Shown piece after piece: positions 50,118 through 62,324 of a stretch of DNA of 64,000 bases. Location: contig OX439133.1 in the NCBI GenBank assembly GCA_949318235.1, forward strand, positions 23,931,408 through 23,995,407, read 5' to 3'. The notes below the pieces were generated by a model. The model worked only from the letters and a program-made list of their open reading frames with translations. It made no database searches and was not told where the DNA came from. Source of the stretch: Ecdyonurus torrentis (taxonomy: Eukaryota > Arthropoda > Insecta > Ephemeroptera > Heptageniidae). The translations under genes were made by a program, and so were the position numbers. Every line of letters starts with the position of its first letter. Position 1 is the first letter of the stretch.

Positions 50118-51276
50118 TGCACGAAGTAAAATAATATTTATATTGAAGTTGAAGCATCCTTGATTAATTTGAGTGTTTGAAGATTGAAAGGTTTACAAAG
50201 ATTGAGTAAAAACAAATGTTAAGTTTTAGATCTATAGATATTACTACTGTCTTATATAATTATATTTATAGTTAAATATATTTAAGCATATCTGTAATAA
50301 ATCAATTGTAAGTCAAACAGGATAAGTCAACTAATCCATATAGAATATTGTATAGCTATTTTAGGTATTTTTTTTTTTTTTTTTAAATCACTTTTATCGT
50401 GAATTTCAATTTTTCAATGTTAATGTCACTTAAATATAATTGGGTTCTACCATTTAAAAAAATGTAATTCTTAAATGAAAGTGATCGATTTATATATCAC
50501 ATTGTATGATCTGTTCACTTAAATTTTTTTTTTTTATATATATAATTATTAAAAACTTTTTAAGTTAAAAATTTACTATAAAATTATTATGATATAATTA
50601 AAAAAAAAAGTTAAAATTAATTTTTTTTTCTAGAATTTATGTCATTTTAAATTAATTCTATACAAAAATAAAACACTTTACGATTTAATTAATTTAATTT
50701 TGTGTATAAAAAAAAACGTTTAAACAATAAAGACTGTCCCACTGTTTTACATTTTTACCTTGAATACACAAGTGGTAACGTTTACCCAACGTCATTCTGG
50801 AAAACGGCCGAGGACCCCAAATTTCTATACTTTAGCATTGCACTATCTCTCAAGCAAAGTTTGAGAAAGCAACTACATTTAGGGCCTGTAAGAAATTTAA
50901 ATGACGCGTAATAGAATACTTTTAAATAATTATAAATAGTCTAATAAAAAGCACGTTATAAGTTATAATATTAAACCCGATAAGCGTACAGAAACTAACG
51001 CTAAAGCTTAAGAAACTTATAGTTAAAAATAATAATAATAATAATGCCCATAAATGAAATGTAATAGTGGGTTCCTTTTGTAACTGTCTAAATATTTATA
51101 ATAATTTGCCTTTGGAAATAGGAGAATATACTTAATATTTAATTGCATTTAAATGAAAACTAAAATTTGTACTATTAAATAAGCAATATAATCGCAGTTG
51201 ATAAATTGGTGAATGATGACTCATTTTAACTTTATATAAATATACATGCTGCATGAATTATACTAACTGTTGTTTT
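49906..51276. other. Intron DNA with A58 run and one GC-richer island
   Basis: The longest homopolymer in the window is an A-rich run at about 50057-50115. At 50740-50900 a GC-richer island has splice-like sites on the minus strand (TTTCTTACAG| and GG|GTAAAC) and open frames on both strands. Its phase does not join exon 1 to exon 2, so I do not call it. Confidence 0.5.
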
Positions 51277-51427
51277 ATATATACTAGACTCAAAAAACCT
51301 CAGTCGATTTATAGTTTTACCACTAATGTATCGCCCATTTCTCGCACGCATTTCAAAGGGGGGCGGCGGGGCGATACTGTAAAAGGTCGAACGGCAGGTA
51401 ACTCAGGCTTTTTGAGGCGAGTATATG
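51277..51427 (+). mobile_element. TIR-F element, copy 3
   Basis: TATATACTAGACTCAAAAAA at the left and CTTTTTGAGGCGAGTATATG at the right. The interior has AATGTATCGCCCATTTCTCG, GGGGCGGCGGGGCGATACTG and AAAAGGTCGAACGGCAGGTA. The open frame over it is not a gene. Confidence 0.8.
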
Positions 51428-51582
51428 TATATGTGCTTTTAAATACTTTTATTAACAGTCATTTGTCTTATTTTGAGGCAATAAACAATAAATTAAGTTA
51501 ATGCATTTTCATTGTGTTATAAATAGGATGGAAGAAATGCGTAAAAAAATCGTGATATTTTTTATTTAAAGTGCATGTATGT

Positions 51583-51845
51583 TAAAGGAATAGAACAGGT
51601 TAAACAAAAAACCTTGATACCTAAATACTCGTATCAGCGTTGATTTAGCCGGAATCATTGATTACTAATTTATTTTTCATTCAGATGCGGGTTTATGACG
51701 TCACAGCTCACCTGTTTCCATGCGAGTGGACGCAAGTAAGCTGTAACATCATAAACCTGCATCTGCCATATTTTGAATGGAAAATAAATTAGAATTAATC
51801 AATGACCTTTTTTTTTTTTTTTGTTCAACGTGTTCTACAACTTTA
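51583..51845. mobile_element. TIR-D palindromic element, diverged
   Basis: TTAAAGGAATAGAACAGGTT at the left and GTTCAACGTGTTCTACAACT at the right. The arms contain TTATGACGTCACAGCTCACC and its complement. The right arm is shortened, with a T-run replacing part. Confidence 0.75.
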
Positions 51846-52183
51846 ATTTTTTTTCTTTTCTTTATATTTTTTCCATGTGTATGCTAATAATAATTATCTA
51901 TATGTAGACGCATGTGCGGCATGTATCAAAAGAAAAATGTTATAGTAATTAAAAATATGACAGGTGACAGTTTGATGTTTAATAAAGTTTCAACTGCAAC
52001 AAGTGCATAGTGTTCTCTCACTTTATATACAGTACGTACTGTGTGGTATGGTCATATTTTACATAATTTATTATTCATAATCCTACTTGTTGACACTTTT
52101 ATTATACTTTTATGTTCATTCATAATATTTTTATGAGTGTATAACATAGTGACCATTCATAAAATACAAAATGTATCGTAAAA
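51846..52183. other. Intron DNA between two TIR-D copies
   Basis: AT-rich, nothing recognised. Confidence 0.5.
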
Positions 52184-52500
52184 TTAAAGGCGTAAAACAC
52201 CTTGAACAAAAAACTTGCCTTATGTCCTAACATACCCAAATATCAACATTATTTTGGCCGGAGTCATTGATTACTAATTTATTTTCCATTTACAAAATGT
52301 CAGTTGCGGGTTTACTACGTCACAGCTCGCCTGGTCCACGCGCGCGGAAACAGGTGAGCTGTGACGTAGTAAACCCGCAACTAATATTTTGTAAATGGAA
52401 AATAAATTAGAAATCAATGACTCCAGCCAAAATATTGTTGATATTTGGGTATTTTAGGATATTAGGCAAGTTTTTTGTTCAAGGTGTTTTACGTCTTTAA
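52184..52500. mobile_element. TIR-D palindromic element, well preserved
   Basis: TTAAAGGCGTAAAACACCTT at the left pairs with CAAGGTGTTTTACGTCTTTA at the right. The arms hold AACATTATTTTGGCCGGAGT, CATTTACAAAATGTCAGTTG and TACTACGTCACAGCTCGCCT. The centre is CCACGCGCGCGG. Confidence 0.85.
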
Positions 52501-52740
52501 ATTATTTATTTGAATATTTGATTGTTAAAGCATCAAAGTTACAATAATCAACATATCCTTGTGAAATATATAATAATAATTAACTTTAAAACTTACTTAC
52601 TCTATCACATTTAAAACTATGATACAACAAATATTATAAGATGTTACAAAATTACTTGCTCTGGAGTTAGGTTTTTAAAGTTATTATTCAAATTATTTGT
52701 ATTCTTCTAAATTGAAATGCTTTTTTGCTTCCTACATATA

Positions 52741-53043
52741 AGGGTTTATGCACATGACGTCATATTTAATGCGCTGGGAGGCCATACTGGAGTAGTGAAT
52801 AACGTTGCTCAGCATAGGATAAACTTCATTTAAAGGCAATTTTCTTTGGTAAATCTGTTAATTTTTTGTTATTGTTATTTTTCTCACATACTTGAGATAC
52901 CAATTCAACATATTAACAACATCAATGCTCTCAAAAAATATTGCATAGTGTTTTTAAACTGGCAAAAAGTTATTTTCCTATACCACCCATGTTATTGAGT
53001 TATCCAAAATGGCGTTGACTCTAACATGAATGCATAGACCCTA
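52741..53043 (+). mobile_element. TIR-A element, forward
   Basis: The left end is AGGGTTTATGCACATGACGT and the right end ACATGAATGCATAGACCCTA. Collinear with the young copies. Its right end joins the next copy directly. Confidence 0.85.
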
Positions 53044-53362
53044 AAGGGTAGCTGCATACATATAAAAGTCAATGCCATTTGTGAGCACTAAATAACATGG
53101 GCTGGTATGGGAAAGTGGTATATTTAGTTTAGCAAGCTTAAAAAGACTTGGCAAATATTTTTTATTGAATTAGTGGAGATTAAATTATGTTTTCAATTAT
53201 GCCTGAAAAGTGAAAATAAATAATATCAAAAGAATTGACTTATTTTCCTAAGAAAATAGCTTAAAACTAACGTTTTTCCTGTGCAGAGCAATGTTATTTA
53301 TTCCTCCAGTATGGCGTTGAAGCGCATTCAGTATGACGTCATGTGAATAAATACAACCTATT
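53044..53362 (-). mobile_element. TIR-A element, reverse, joined to the previous copy
   Basis: AAGGGTAGCTGCATACATAT at the left and TGAATAAATACAACCTATTC at the right. Internal ACATGGGCTGGTATGGGAAA and TTCCTGTGCAGAGCAATGTT are in place. Together with 52741-53043 it makes an inverted doublet. Confidence 0.8.
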
Positions 53363-54445
53363 CAAGAAGAAAATAAATTTCATATTTTTTTTTTTTTTTT
53401 TTTTAGCGCTTGCAGGGATCTTGTAGGGAGGTTTTGCTACCCCAAAGTCACCCCTTTATACGTTAACGATTAAGGAGTTAAAAATCACTCTCAATTTCTG
53501 TGGCTTAAAACAAATTTGAATGGACGCTTCCGGCAAGAAGAGCGGAATAAGCTTAAAATATCATAATTTCCTATATTGTAAATAACATTGCAGCCTTTAT
53601 TTATTATTATTTTTGAGAGAAAAAATTACTGTACTAAGCTGGAAATTTTTAAATGTGGATGAATACAAACCACAAGAATTAACTAATTTTGAAACTGACT
53701 GGATTCTTTTTTACAATATTTCCTTGCAGACTATCTCTCCCCTTTTTTTTTTTTTTTTGTCCTGTACTAACTTTTAATTCATTTTCTTTGATTTTTCTCA
53801 CTTCAATAACATATTGATCAATGCCTTCTAATAGATTAAATGCAATATATATTTTTATAACCCAAATATTTATATATGAAAGTCTGATGAGAGTTATTTT
53901 TAATATGTGAAACAGTATATTATTTATAAAATTAAAAATATAAATTATATAAATAAAAAAAATTAAAATTACACAAAATATAAATAATATTATATAAATT
54001 TTATAGACAGTAAAATAATTTATATTTAAAACATATTAGTTATATAGACTACGGCTAAAGAAATGGTCAATTAAAATTTAATATGAAAGCTGTTTTTTAT
54101 ATATATATATATTTTATAAACATCTCAATTTCACTTTCAGTTTGTAATTGACACGAGTATAGAAGCAAAATGTTTATTGATAAAATAATTGCTCTTTTTA
54201 TGGTTTATTTAATTTTGTGGTTTTTTAAAAGTGATATCATTACTTATGTATAGTAAAAGACATAAAAAACTGCGGTTTTAGCAAATCTAACGTTTCTTAC
54301 TTTTTTTTTCATGTAAAAATGTATTACTATCTACATTGTGTCATCTGAATTTCTCGGTATTTAATGTGGTAGTTATGCTTTTAAATAAAACAATTTATTT
54401 TGTGTGCTTCGTTTAGTTATATTTTAAATTATAATAATAAAGTTT
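53363..54445. other. Intron DNA, one GC-richer patch
   Basis: 53400-53555 is GC-richer (GCAGGGATCTTGTAGGGAGG, ACCCCAAAGTCACCCCTTTA) and may be an unrecognised element. The rest is AT-rich. No exon. Confidence 0.45.
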
Positions 54446-54810
54446 AGGGTTGTATATTTACACGACTTGGATCTCAAAATAAATAATATGTAATAATAAA
54501 AGCCCAAACTTTATGGTGCTATTTCAAAGTGAATAGTAACAGCTACCTATGATAAAATATATCCATTACCATTAGATATAAGAGAGAAAATAATTATTGA
54601 AATTTATTTGGTCTATTATGGGCAAAAACTTTAAAAAATTGTAATTTAAATCTAGCATGGTTATCCGTCATTATTATTATTTTTTTCTTTCTTTCTTATA
54701 TTTTTGAATATATCTTATCTAAATGTACCACTACATGTAAAATTTCAGATTTTTCTTTCTTAACAACTTTTTAGTGAAATACTACAGTACCTGATTTTCC
54801 GCCTTAAAAA
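54446..54810 (+). repeat. Family I repeat, copy 5
   Basis: It begins TAGGGTTGTATATTTACACG and has AACAGCTACCTATGATAAAA, ATAAGAGAGAAAATAATTAT, TCTAGCATGGTTATCC and TAAATGTACCACTACATG, ending TACCTGATTTTCCGCCTTAA. Forward, like the other four. Confidence 0.75.
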
Positions 54811-55134
54811 ATAAAATTGTATAAATATAAATGTTAAAATGAAAAAAAAGAAGCGGTAACATGCATGGTATTATGAAATCTGCATTAAAATTTCATTTTT
54901 AACACGTAAATGTTCTTGGAAAATCAATTATATAAATAGGGCATTTGTGAAACCCCTATATAATATTAAAATATTCTGTCGTCGTATGATAAATTGATTT
55001 ACCGTTTAAATGTACATAGTTACAAGAATTGTGATTCATAATTTGTATAACTTGCAATGTTATTATGTGCCATAGTGGTTTTATGTGAAATATTTAATAA
55101 CAACAACAAATAATAATAAAATCATATTCTTTCC

Positions 55135-55300
55135 GCACGGAAAGAATAAATTACGTAATTTATGTTGTATTTATATCATTATATAGCATAAACGATGTTC
55201 AATTAGAACTACTATATACACAAATAATAATGCTATGCAACTAACAAAAACAACAATAGTCTAAGAAACAACTTTTTAGTTACTTTTTTCCGTGTTACCT
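55135..55300. mobile_element. CACGGAAA-ended TIR element
   Basis: GCACGGAAAGAATAAATTAC at the left and TTAGTTACTTTTTTCCGTGT at the right. It contains AATTTATGTTGTATTTATAT, as in 7262-7410. It ends about 10 bp before TIR-L copy 2. Confidence 0.6.
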
Positions 55301-55308
55301 AAGCTTGT

Positions 55309-55620
55309 TCTGTAAAGTAAAGTGAATCTCAACAACAGTGATTGGCTGACCAACAAAATACGACACATTCATTGGTTGATCTTGTTTTTTGAGCTAACAA
55401 AATTGACAAAAATTGAGTCACATGAAGAGCATGGAACTTTTTTGTGTGGAGTTTCTTTCATTCTTATCAAGTTCAAAGTTCTAAACGAAGAAATAACAAT
55501 GATCGACCATATGTATAAACGTAGTAAACAGGTAACGAAGTCATGATCAGCTGTTACAACAAAGGAACATATCGACACAAAAGTTGCGCCGGAAGTCTGA
55601 CTTTGCAGAACGAGCTCTAG
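55309..55620. mobile_element. TIR-L element, copy 2
   Basis: AGCTTGTTCTGTAAAGTAAA at the left and GACTTTGCAGAACGAGCTCT at the right. It is collinear, in reverse, with 19860-20178, sharing CAGTGATTGGCTGACCAACA and TTTCTTTCATTCTTATCAAG. The two overlapping open frames here are within the repeat. Confidence 0.75.
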
Positions 55621-56538
55621 CTATTTTTGTATGAGTATAATATATCATAATTATACACACAGACACAAACTCTCTGTTTTTAGTAAAAAGTGACACAAAT
55701 ATCGTTGAATAAGCCATTACAAGTTCTCACAAAATGGTACAAAAATATGGATTTGTGTTAAAAATCATTATCGACATATTTTTTTCTTTTTCTTTTACGA
55801 AAATAGTACAGATAATATAATAAGCATTAGCCGCGAGTTTCTCAGAATGGATTCTGAACCTCTATAAATATATCTTCAATTGCGAAGGTTACGTTTCATT
55901 TCTTGGCTAGTGATATCGATTTTAATGCAAAACTCTTTCGTCACTTCAACTCAGCTGGTATATAGTCAGCTGTTTTAGGGTTAATGCTAAACTTTACGTA
56001 TAAAAGAGCGTATTGTATGTATATTGGATATATCACGATTGTATTTAGAAATATTAAATACCTTCAAAAGTTAAAAATTTATAAAATAATATCCTTTTTT
56101 GCCAACTAGAATCTACTTACAATAACAATTTCAAACATAGACATATTATGTCTATGATTTCAAAACTCATAAAAAAAAAAACTCAGGTATGAGAGCTTTT
56201 ATTTAACATGAAATCTTACCTTAAAACTTCAAATAAAAAAAATTATTATTGTTGTTATTTACTTTTATAAGGCAAACTTTTATTTAGTTATTTTTTCTGT
56301 ATGAATTTTTATTTGTTTACAGAATATCTTTGTGTAAAAGTTTATATTTTTCTGAGTTTTCTACATCTATTTTATAAATAATCGTATAGTAACTAACGAA
56401 AAAGTTGTTATTGCTGCTTGAAAAAATAGTTTTTTTTTTAAGTGTATTACACTGACAGTGAGAAAACTGTTAAGTAATAACAATGCAATGTTTACGTGAA
56501 ATAATGAATCAACAATTTCTGAGTATTACAGGTAAATC
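55621..56538. other. Intron DNA, partly GC-richer, nothing identified
   Basis: 55830-56030 is less AT-rich (TAGCCGCGAGTTTCTCAGAA) and contains a direct repeat CAGCTGGTATATAGTCAGCT. No splice-bounded frame found. Confidence 0.45.
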
Positions 56539-56539
56539 T

Positions 56540-56854
56540 TATAGGGTGGTTCCATCTATATTAAAGTCAATGGCATTTGTGAGCCCTCAATAACATGGGC
56601 CAGTTTGGGAAAAAAATACAACTTTAGCTATTTTAAAAATACTTGCCAAACTTTTGGAAAGCATTTTGATACTGTTAACAGGTTAAATTACATTTCTAAG
56701 TATTTTATTTTAAAAATAAAATAATAATAAAATAAATGATTTTCCAAAGAAAATAGTTTAAAAATACTTTATACTATGCTCAGCAATGTTATTCATTGCT
56801 TCAATATGGCTTCGAAGCGCATTCAGTATGACATCATGTGCATACATCCTATTC
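56540..56854 (-). mobile_element. TIR-A element, reverse
   Basis: TATAGGGTGGTTCCATCTAT at the left and CATCATGTGCATACATCCTA at the right. Internal ACATGGGCCAGTTTGGGAAA and ATACTATGCTCAGCAATGTT. It lies about 190 bp from the exon 1 donor. Confidence 0.8.
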
Positions 56855-57047
56855 AGGTAATGTAACATTTTCTCACCGGAAGTTGGTCTATATTTGTAAT
56901 GATCAACAAGTATATAAAGTCACTAGATATATATTATTTTAGTGTACAATAATGAATTTTATTTAGCTGAATAAAATCACAATTTATGTAGCAATAATAT
57001 AAAAAAAAGTGTACATAAATTATAGCAATTAAAAAAAATCAACTTAC

Positions 57048-57653
57048 CCTTTTTTCTCTTTCATTTTCAGGTGGTAATTTTTCCACAAAATGATTAAAAG
57101 ATTTTAATTTTACAGGTGTACAATATAACACTTTTGGTATAGGTACAGAAAACCTTTTCTCCACTTTGTTTATAGTATTTTCATTAAAAGAAATATTCCA
57201 ACTAAGTCGAGATTCATATTTTTTATCACTACTATTTTTTCTTAATATTATTTCTTCATTTTCTTCTTCTTGTATAAAATTTAATGGAATAATTTTACTA
57301 ATTATTGGTTTTTTAATTATTCTTTTTTGTAATACACCAGTAGTCGTACTACTACATGAATTTTTTGCACCATTATTATTTATAATTTTATGTTCAATTA
57401 TATTTGTATTTTTATATAATATTTGTAATGCACATTTAGTTACTTCGCTTACACAGGTTTTTATTGATTTTTTTTCTTCAAATGTTGGTGGAAATAAACT
57501 TTCATAAGACCAAAATGTTATTGCATTTTTTAGTAATTTATTTGTACCTACTGTTGCACTATTGGCACGTTTTTTACGTTTTGATTTCAGTTCATACAAA
57601 GATCCTAATGTTGCATATTTATCCCTAGGCCATGATTTATCCATAATAAGCAT
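57048..57653 (-). CDS. Coding exon 1 of a split gene, function unknown
   Basis: This exon has 202 codons. The first ATG (57653-57651) follows an in-frame TAA 24 nt upstream, so it is probably the true first coding exon; Met4 (MDKSWPRDKY) is an alternative start. Its 3' edge is AAAAAGG|GTAAGT, a consensus donor, in phase 0. The protein is rich in Lys, Asn and Ser. It has a basic stretch KSKRKKR at residues 23-29 that could act as a nuclear or phosphoinositide-binding signal (inference). I see no transmembrane segment, signal peptide or recognised fold. The next secure exon is 40.7 kb away, so this exon could instead belong to a separate gene. Matching phase, shared strand and the absence of another acceptor or terminator favour one gene. 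The antisense strand has a shorter open frame that I treat as a shadow. Confidence 0.7.
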
Positions 57654-58695
57654 TGTTGATACATTACTTTGTTTTTAAATTATTTTTAAAAAATTTTACT
57701 TCAAGTTAATATTTTGCATTAGTTTTATTTAAAATATGTTGTTTTTATTTTATTTTATATTTTAAAATTGATTTATATTTTATTTTTATTTAATAATAAT
57801 TATAATTTATTGTTAACAATTTTTTTTATACAAATAAATACTTCTCTTTAACGCTATTTATTGCTTTATTGCAATTTGATTTCTCAGAACAAAAAATGAT
57901 AATGCCGTATTCATGAATGCAATGAAATTGAATGTAGTATGATGATTAAAGTGTTCAATTTATTTAAAATAAGACAAAACACAGAACACCATTGTTTATC
58001 TCAAATTTCTTCAATAAAACAATCGTAGAAAAATCATTTTAACGAAAATTAAACACACTTTTGACTTCTTTTCATTTATATCTTCATAATATTTGTACAC
58101 TTTAAAAATTACATAAAAATATTTTATAAATTATAATAAATATCACGTAATATTTTCTACGTTTGTAAATTATACTGTTTTAAGCTGTTTCACTGACTCG
58201 TATTAAAACGCTACTGTAGTTTTCTTGTTTTTGGCTCGCTAAACCTCTCTTTCACATTTCCCCTACTCTCGTTTTCTAAAAACCTACTTACCCCTACTAC
58301 TACAACTTATGCTACTATACATATATATAATTTTTTTCTTCTTCTTTCTTTTATTTTAACTTGCCAAGCCTGTTTATCTACACCATGCTTTTTTTTCTTC
58401 TTCTTGTTTTAAATGGAATTAATAATAATAAAAGATAATATTATTACACTGTGGTTATATTTTATGTACAGGTGTATCAGTTTAGTTATAAATAGTGGTT
58501 TTTATCTTTTCATTATTGCCACACAAAAAAATATGTATTTTTAAACCTTTTTTTTAAATGTTAAATATTTTGAAAATAACTGGTGATTTGATTATTATAA
58601 TTGCTTCTTTTTTTTTCGATTTATTTGAAGAAAATTTCCAAGGCTTCTTTAATTTCCAAGTATTCTTTATCGTTACTTGGTGCTGTATTTGTATT

Positions 58696-58752
<57 letters not shown>

Positions 58753-60110
58753 AATTTATTTTATTTTCTATCAGTTTTATCATAAATCAAGTATTGAATC
58801 TTTTAAACGCGGAGAAATAATTTTAATGAAAATAAATTTAAAGTACTTTTATGTTCATAAAAAAAGAAAATTATGATACTATACTTATCAATTCATACAT
58901 CAATTTACCACGTAGTTTGGGAAATATTATTTATTACAGTTGCATCAAGATTATATTAAGAAGGATTTGTTGAAAAAAATAAATAGTAAAAAATAGCATT
59001 GATTTAATTTAATTCTCTGATATGTTTGTGTGTTTTTTTTCTTTTTTACTTAAAACGACTAAAAAATATGTTATTATGAGGGTTGAAATTTTTAGTTGTA
59101 TTATTACGTATCTTGAACTGTACAACTGTACATTCTTTTGCTAAAAAAAAAAAGATATATTTTTATTGGTGTATGGAAATAACATAATGTATATTATAAA
59201 AGGACTTTTGCGTCAACTGAAATCTCCATCTGGTTGCATTGTATGACTATAAGATAAGCAAATAAAAATCAATTTTTTAGTAGACTGTTACATACATAAT
59301 GTATGTATTGTGTAGAAATCTGAAAAAAATGTAATTATCGTTCTTTAAAAAATTCCGTTTTTTTTTTCTTTTCTTTTCTAACATAATTTTTTGAAACTTC
59401 TGTAGATTTAGCAGCGCAATCTGTTTTATTTTTTGTAACAGTTTTGTTTAAAATTATGTTCTCAATCTTTTTATTACGTGAAAAAATTTATATATGAAAA
59501 CACTAGATTAATATTTTAATATTTTAGATGTTTTAATTGTGAATTTTTGAAAGCGAGTTATATTATTTATAATACTGTACTACAATTACTAAGTTATCAA
59601 TTTTATCGAAATCACCATTACCCTCTTTACTCCCAGTAAACAATACAGTGGACATCAGATAATTTAATAACAAATAAATACAGTACAAAAAATTTGAAGA
59701 AGAATAAAATAGAAATACAAAAATTGAACCAGAAAAATGTCCTTGAATTTACACGATTTTTTAAGCTATTTTGAGCTACTTGAGTTTTTTTTTTGTTTTT
59801 TTTTTTTGTTTTTTTTTTTAAGTAAGAAAACCTTTTTGACAAAAGAGACATATTTTTTTCATTTGAGAGACGCACAAAAACATGGTTAAAATATACGACA
59901 TTGAATTTTTTTTTTTTTTTTAAAGTTGGAAACTGAAGAGGTTATAACGTTATAACCTAATAACGTCTCTATTCTACAGTACTGTAAATAGAGTACATAC
60001 ACATTAATATCTTTTTCTGGCATGTAACAGAAATTAATTAAAATAATATCTAATTGAATAATATCTTTGGTTTATAATTGGTCCATGTTGGAATGGTTGT
60101 ATAAGAATAA
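57654..60110. other. Upstream region of the minus-strand gene
   Basis: AT-rich. A run of A (58706-58731) plus (GA)n is at 58732-58752. The segment 58190-58310 is the least AT-rich part and is the best place for a promoter or 5' UTR. A worn relative of the 42.8-kb palindrome is at about 59145-59290. No other gene. Confidence 0.45.
58286..58330 (-). promoter_or_regulatory. Possible 5' UTR donor and TATA-like upstream region
   Basis: About 640 bp upstream of the exon 1 ATG, the minus strand carries AGTAGGG|GTAAGTAGG, a near-perfect donor, with TATATATGTATAGTAG just before it. This could be the end of a non-coding first exon or chance. The only acceptors before the ATG are weak, so neither a promoter nor a UTR exon is established. 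Confidence 0.15.
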
Positions 60111-60112
60111 GA

Positions 60113-60625
60113 ATATTTATTGACCCAGGCAGTTCATAGTAACAATCAAAGTTACAACAAGCATTGGTCTTGTCAAATATAACATAATAAATTATACAAA
60201 TAACAACAAGAATACAAACAATACAATGAATTACACAACTATTACTAAATTATTAATTTATAATAAAATTATAATGAAGTTTGTGAAACTGTATCATCAG
60301 TATAATATTCCAATGTTGTATGGGTGGTGAACATTAAAACATCGATGTTATCTACCTTTGAGTTTTTATCAAAAAAGGATCCTAAAGTATAATATTCTTT
60401 ATAAAGCAAAGTTTTTTTAAGCAAATTTTTAAAAAAATTATCATTATTTACATTTCTTAAAATAGATGGCAAATTGTCATAAATTTTAGCTGTTACAAAA
60501 TATGGACTTCTTTCGAATAATTTAGATGAATGTTTTGGAACAGCCACTTTAGAATTATTACGAGTTTTATAATTATGTATATTGTTATTTGTCTTATAGG
60601 ATGCAGGATTAGATCTTTTATACAT
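60113..60625 (-). pseudogene. LINE reverse transcriptase C-terminal fragment
   Basis: A 118-codon frame on the minus strand includes HNYKTRNNSKVAVPKHSSKL, FERSPYFVTAKIYDNLPSIL and FFKNLLKKTLLYKEYYTLGS. This fits the C-terminal tail of CR1/Jockey/RTE-type LINE reverse transcriptases (Y-x-TR, P-K-H, Y-x-x-x-K-I-Y-D-N-L-P, F-K-x-x-L-K). It is intact to its stop but truncated upstream, so not functional. The 3' UTR carries GGCAGTTCATAGTAACAATC and the reversed tail ATTCTTATTC. Confidence 0.8.
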
Positions 60626-61203
60626 TGCACAGTAATAGTATTGTATAGTAATCAGTAATCAATATAGCATATTATATTATGCACTGATAAATAAAAATAT
60701 AAACAATTTATTCTTAGTTATATCGTAGAGCCTAATATGGAAGTGCGTAAATAATTATACTGATCACTGGGATCACTAAAATATATTTTGCTATACTAGA
60801 ATAATAATTAAATTGTAATATTGCCAAAATAATAATGTTTTAAAATATACGTTGCTCAAATCATGCGGGCTAATATAATTAATGTGTTAGTCTGTGTTCT
60901 GTGATAATGGAGGCTATCCGTATCTAGTATGAAAAAATTCTTAAATTTTTCTATAACGTTAAAAAAACACGTAAAGTGTGTTAAAAAAAATCCCTATATA
61001 TATTTCTAGTAGTTTCAATAAAAAAAAGAAGATTTTTAATATGTTCCGCAATGCATAATAGGACATTCGTCTAACAAATTGCATGAAAGAAGAAACATAT
61101 ATTGCACATTCAGAAGGAGGAAAAAATGAATTAAAAATATGTAATAAACTCTTAAAATTAAAAATCGCACACCAACGAATTAAGAATGTTTGTAACTTTC
61201 AAA

Positions 61204-61238
<35 letters not shown>

Positions 61239-61855
61239 AAAGAAAAAAATCTTGGTCTTCCTCATTATAGAATTTTTAATTAAAAAAGTGATAATTTAAA
61301 ATTTATTCGTAATCTGATTAAAATACTGGTTAACTAGATATAATAAGCCAAGTTTAAAATGTTATACACTATGTTAAACAGAATTAAACACTAATTTGAA
61401 TACTAATAGGTCAAATTGTAGGGGAAGAAAATAAAAATTCTTAATGAATTTATCAGTAAGAATTTTTACTTAGAAAATAGTTGTGACAAAAATTTTTGCA
61501 ACAGGAAAAACTTTTAAGTATACTACAGTATATTATTTTGAAATTGACTCATTCAAATGTTTATTTACTTTTAGATTTTTTTTTTTTTTTTTTTTTTGGC
61601 ATATTTCCTTCTTATAGGTCAAGTTATATAAATAGATTCTAATTCATTCTCACTCGGTTATTTTATATAACATTACACACATTGTATTGGCTATTGAGAA
61701 AGGTGTTTATATAGTAACTAATTAATTAATTTTTGAAACAACCTTTATTATAGGTTAGTAGTCGTGAAGTGCACTTGAAAAGTTAAGGGTCAAGGATGAT
61801 ATTCCTCAAAACTGCGGAAACATTATTTCTTCTCCTTTTTCTTATTTATATTATT
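60626..61855. other. Upstream DNA, nothing firm
   Basis: GGAGGCTATCCGTATCTAGT at 60908 resembles the start of family E but no partner end is clear. A short (AT)n tract is at 61214-61240 and a T-rich run at 61575-61598. No exon. Confidence 0.45.
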
Positions 61856-61856
61856 T

Positions 61857-62266
61857 CATTCATTCATTCATTATTTCATTCATTAATTCATTCATTAATT
61901 CATTAATTCATTCATTCATTCATTCATTCATTCATTCATTCATTCATTCATTCATTCATTCATTCATTCATTCATTCATTCATTCATTCATTCATTCATT
62001 CATTCATTCATTCATTCATTCATTCATTCATTCATTCATTCATTCATTCATTCACTCACTCACTCACTCATTCACTCATTCATTCATTCATTCATTCATT
62101 CATTCATTCATTCATTCATTCATTCATTCATTCATTCATTCATTCATTCATTCATTCATTCATTCATTCATTCATTCATTCATTCATTCATTCATTCATT
62201 CATTCATTCATTCATTCATTCATTCATTCATTCATTCATTCATTCATTCATTCATTCATTCACTTA
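61857..62266 (+). repeat. (ATTC)n array of about 410 bp
   Basis: ATTC units with early ATTAATTC variants (61868-61905) and an internal CACT block (62052-62080). It is the longest tandem array in the window. The motif is the complement of the 25.4-kb TGAA array. Confidence 0.95.
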
Positions 62267-62324
62267 TTTATTTATTTCTATGAAAGCACTGCAACATAGT
62301 TGGAAATATTTAATGCTTGTCATC

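Noticed and set aside
57166..57507. 113-codon plus-strand hydrophobic frame
   Set aside because: It is antisense to exon 1. The hydrophobic look comes from complementing Lys/Asn-rich codons.
61857..62266. CRISPR-like periodic array
   Set aside because: The units are 4 bp with no spacers. This is a eukaryotic microsatellite.
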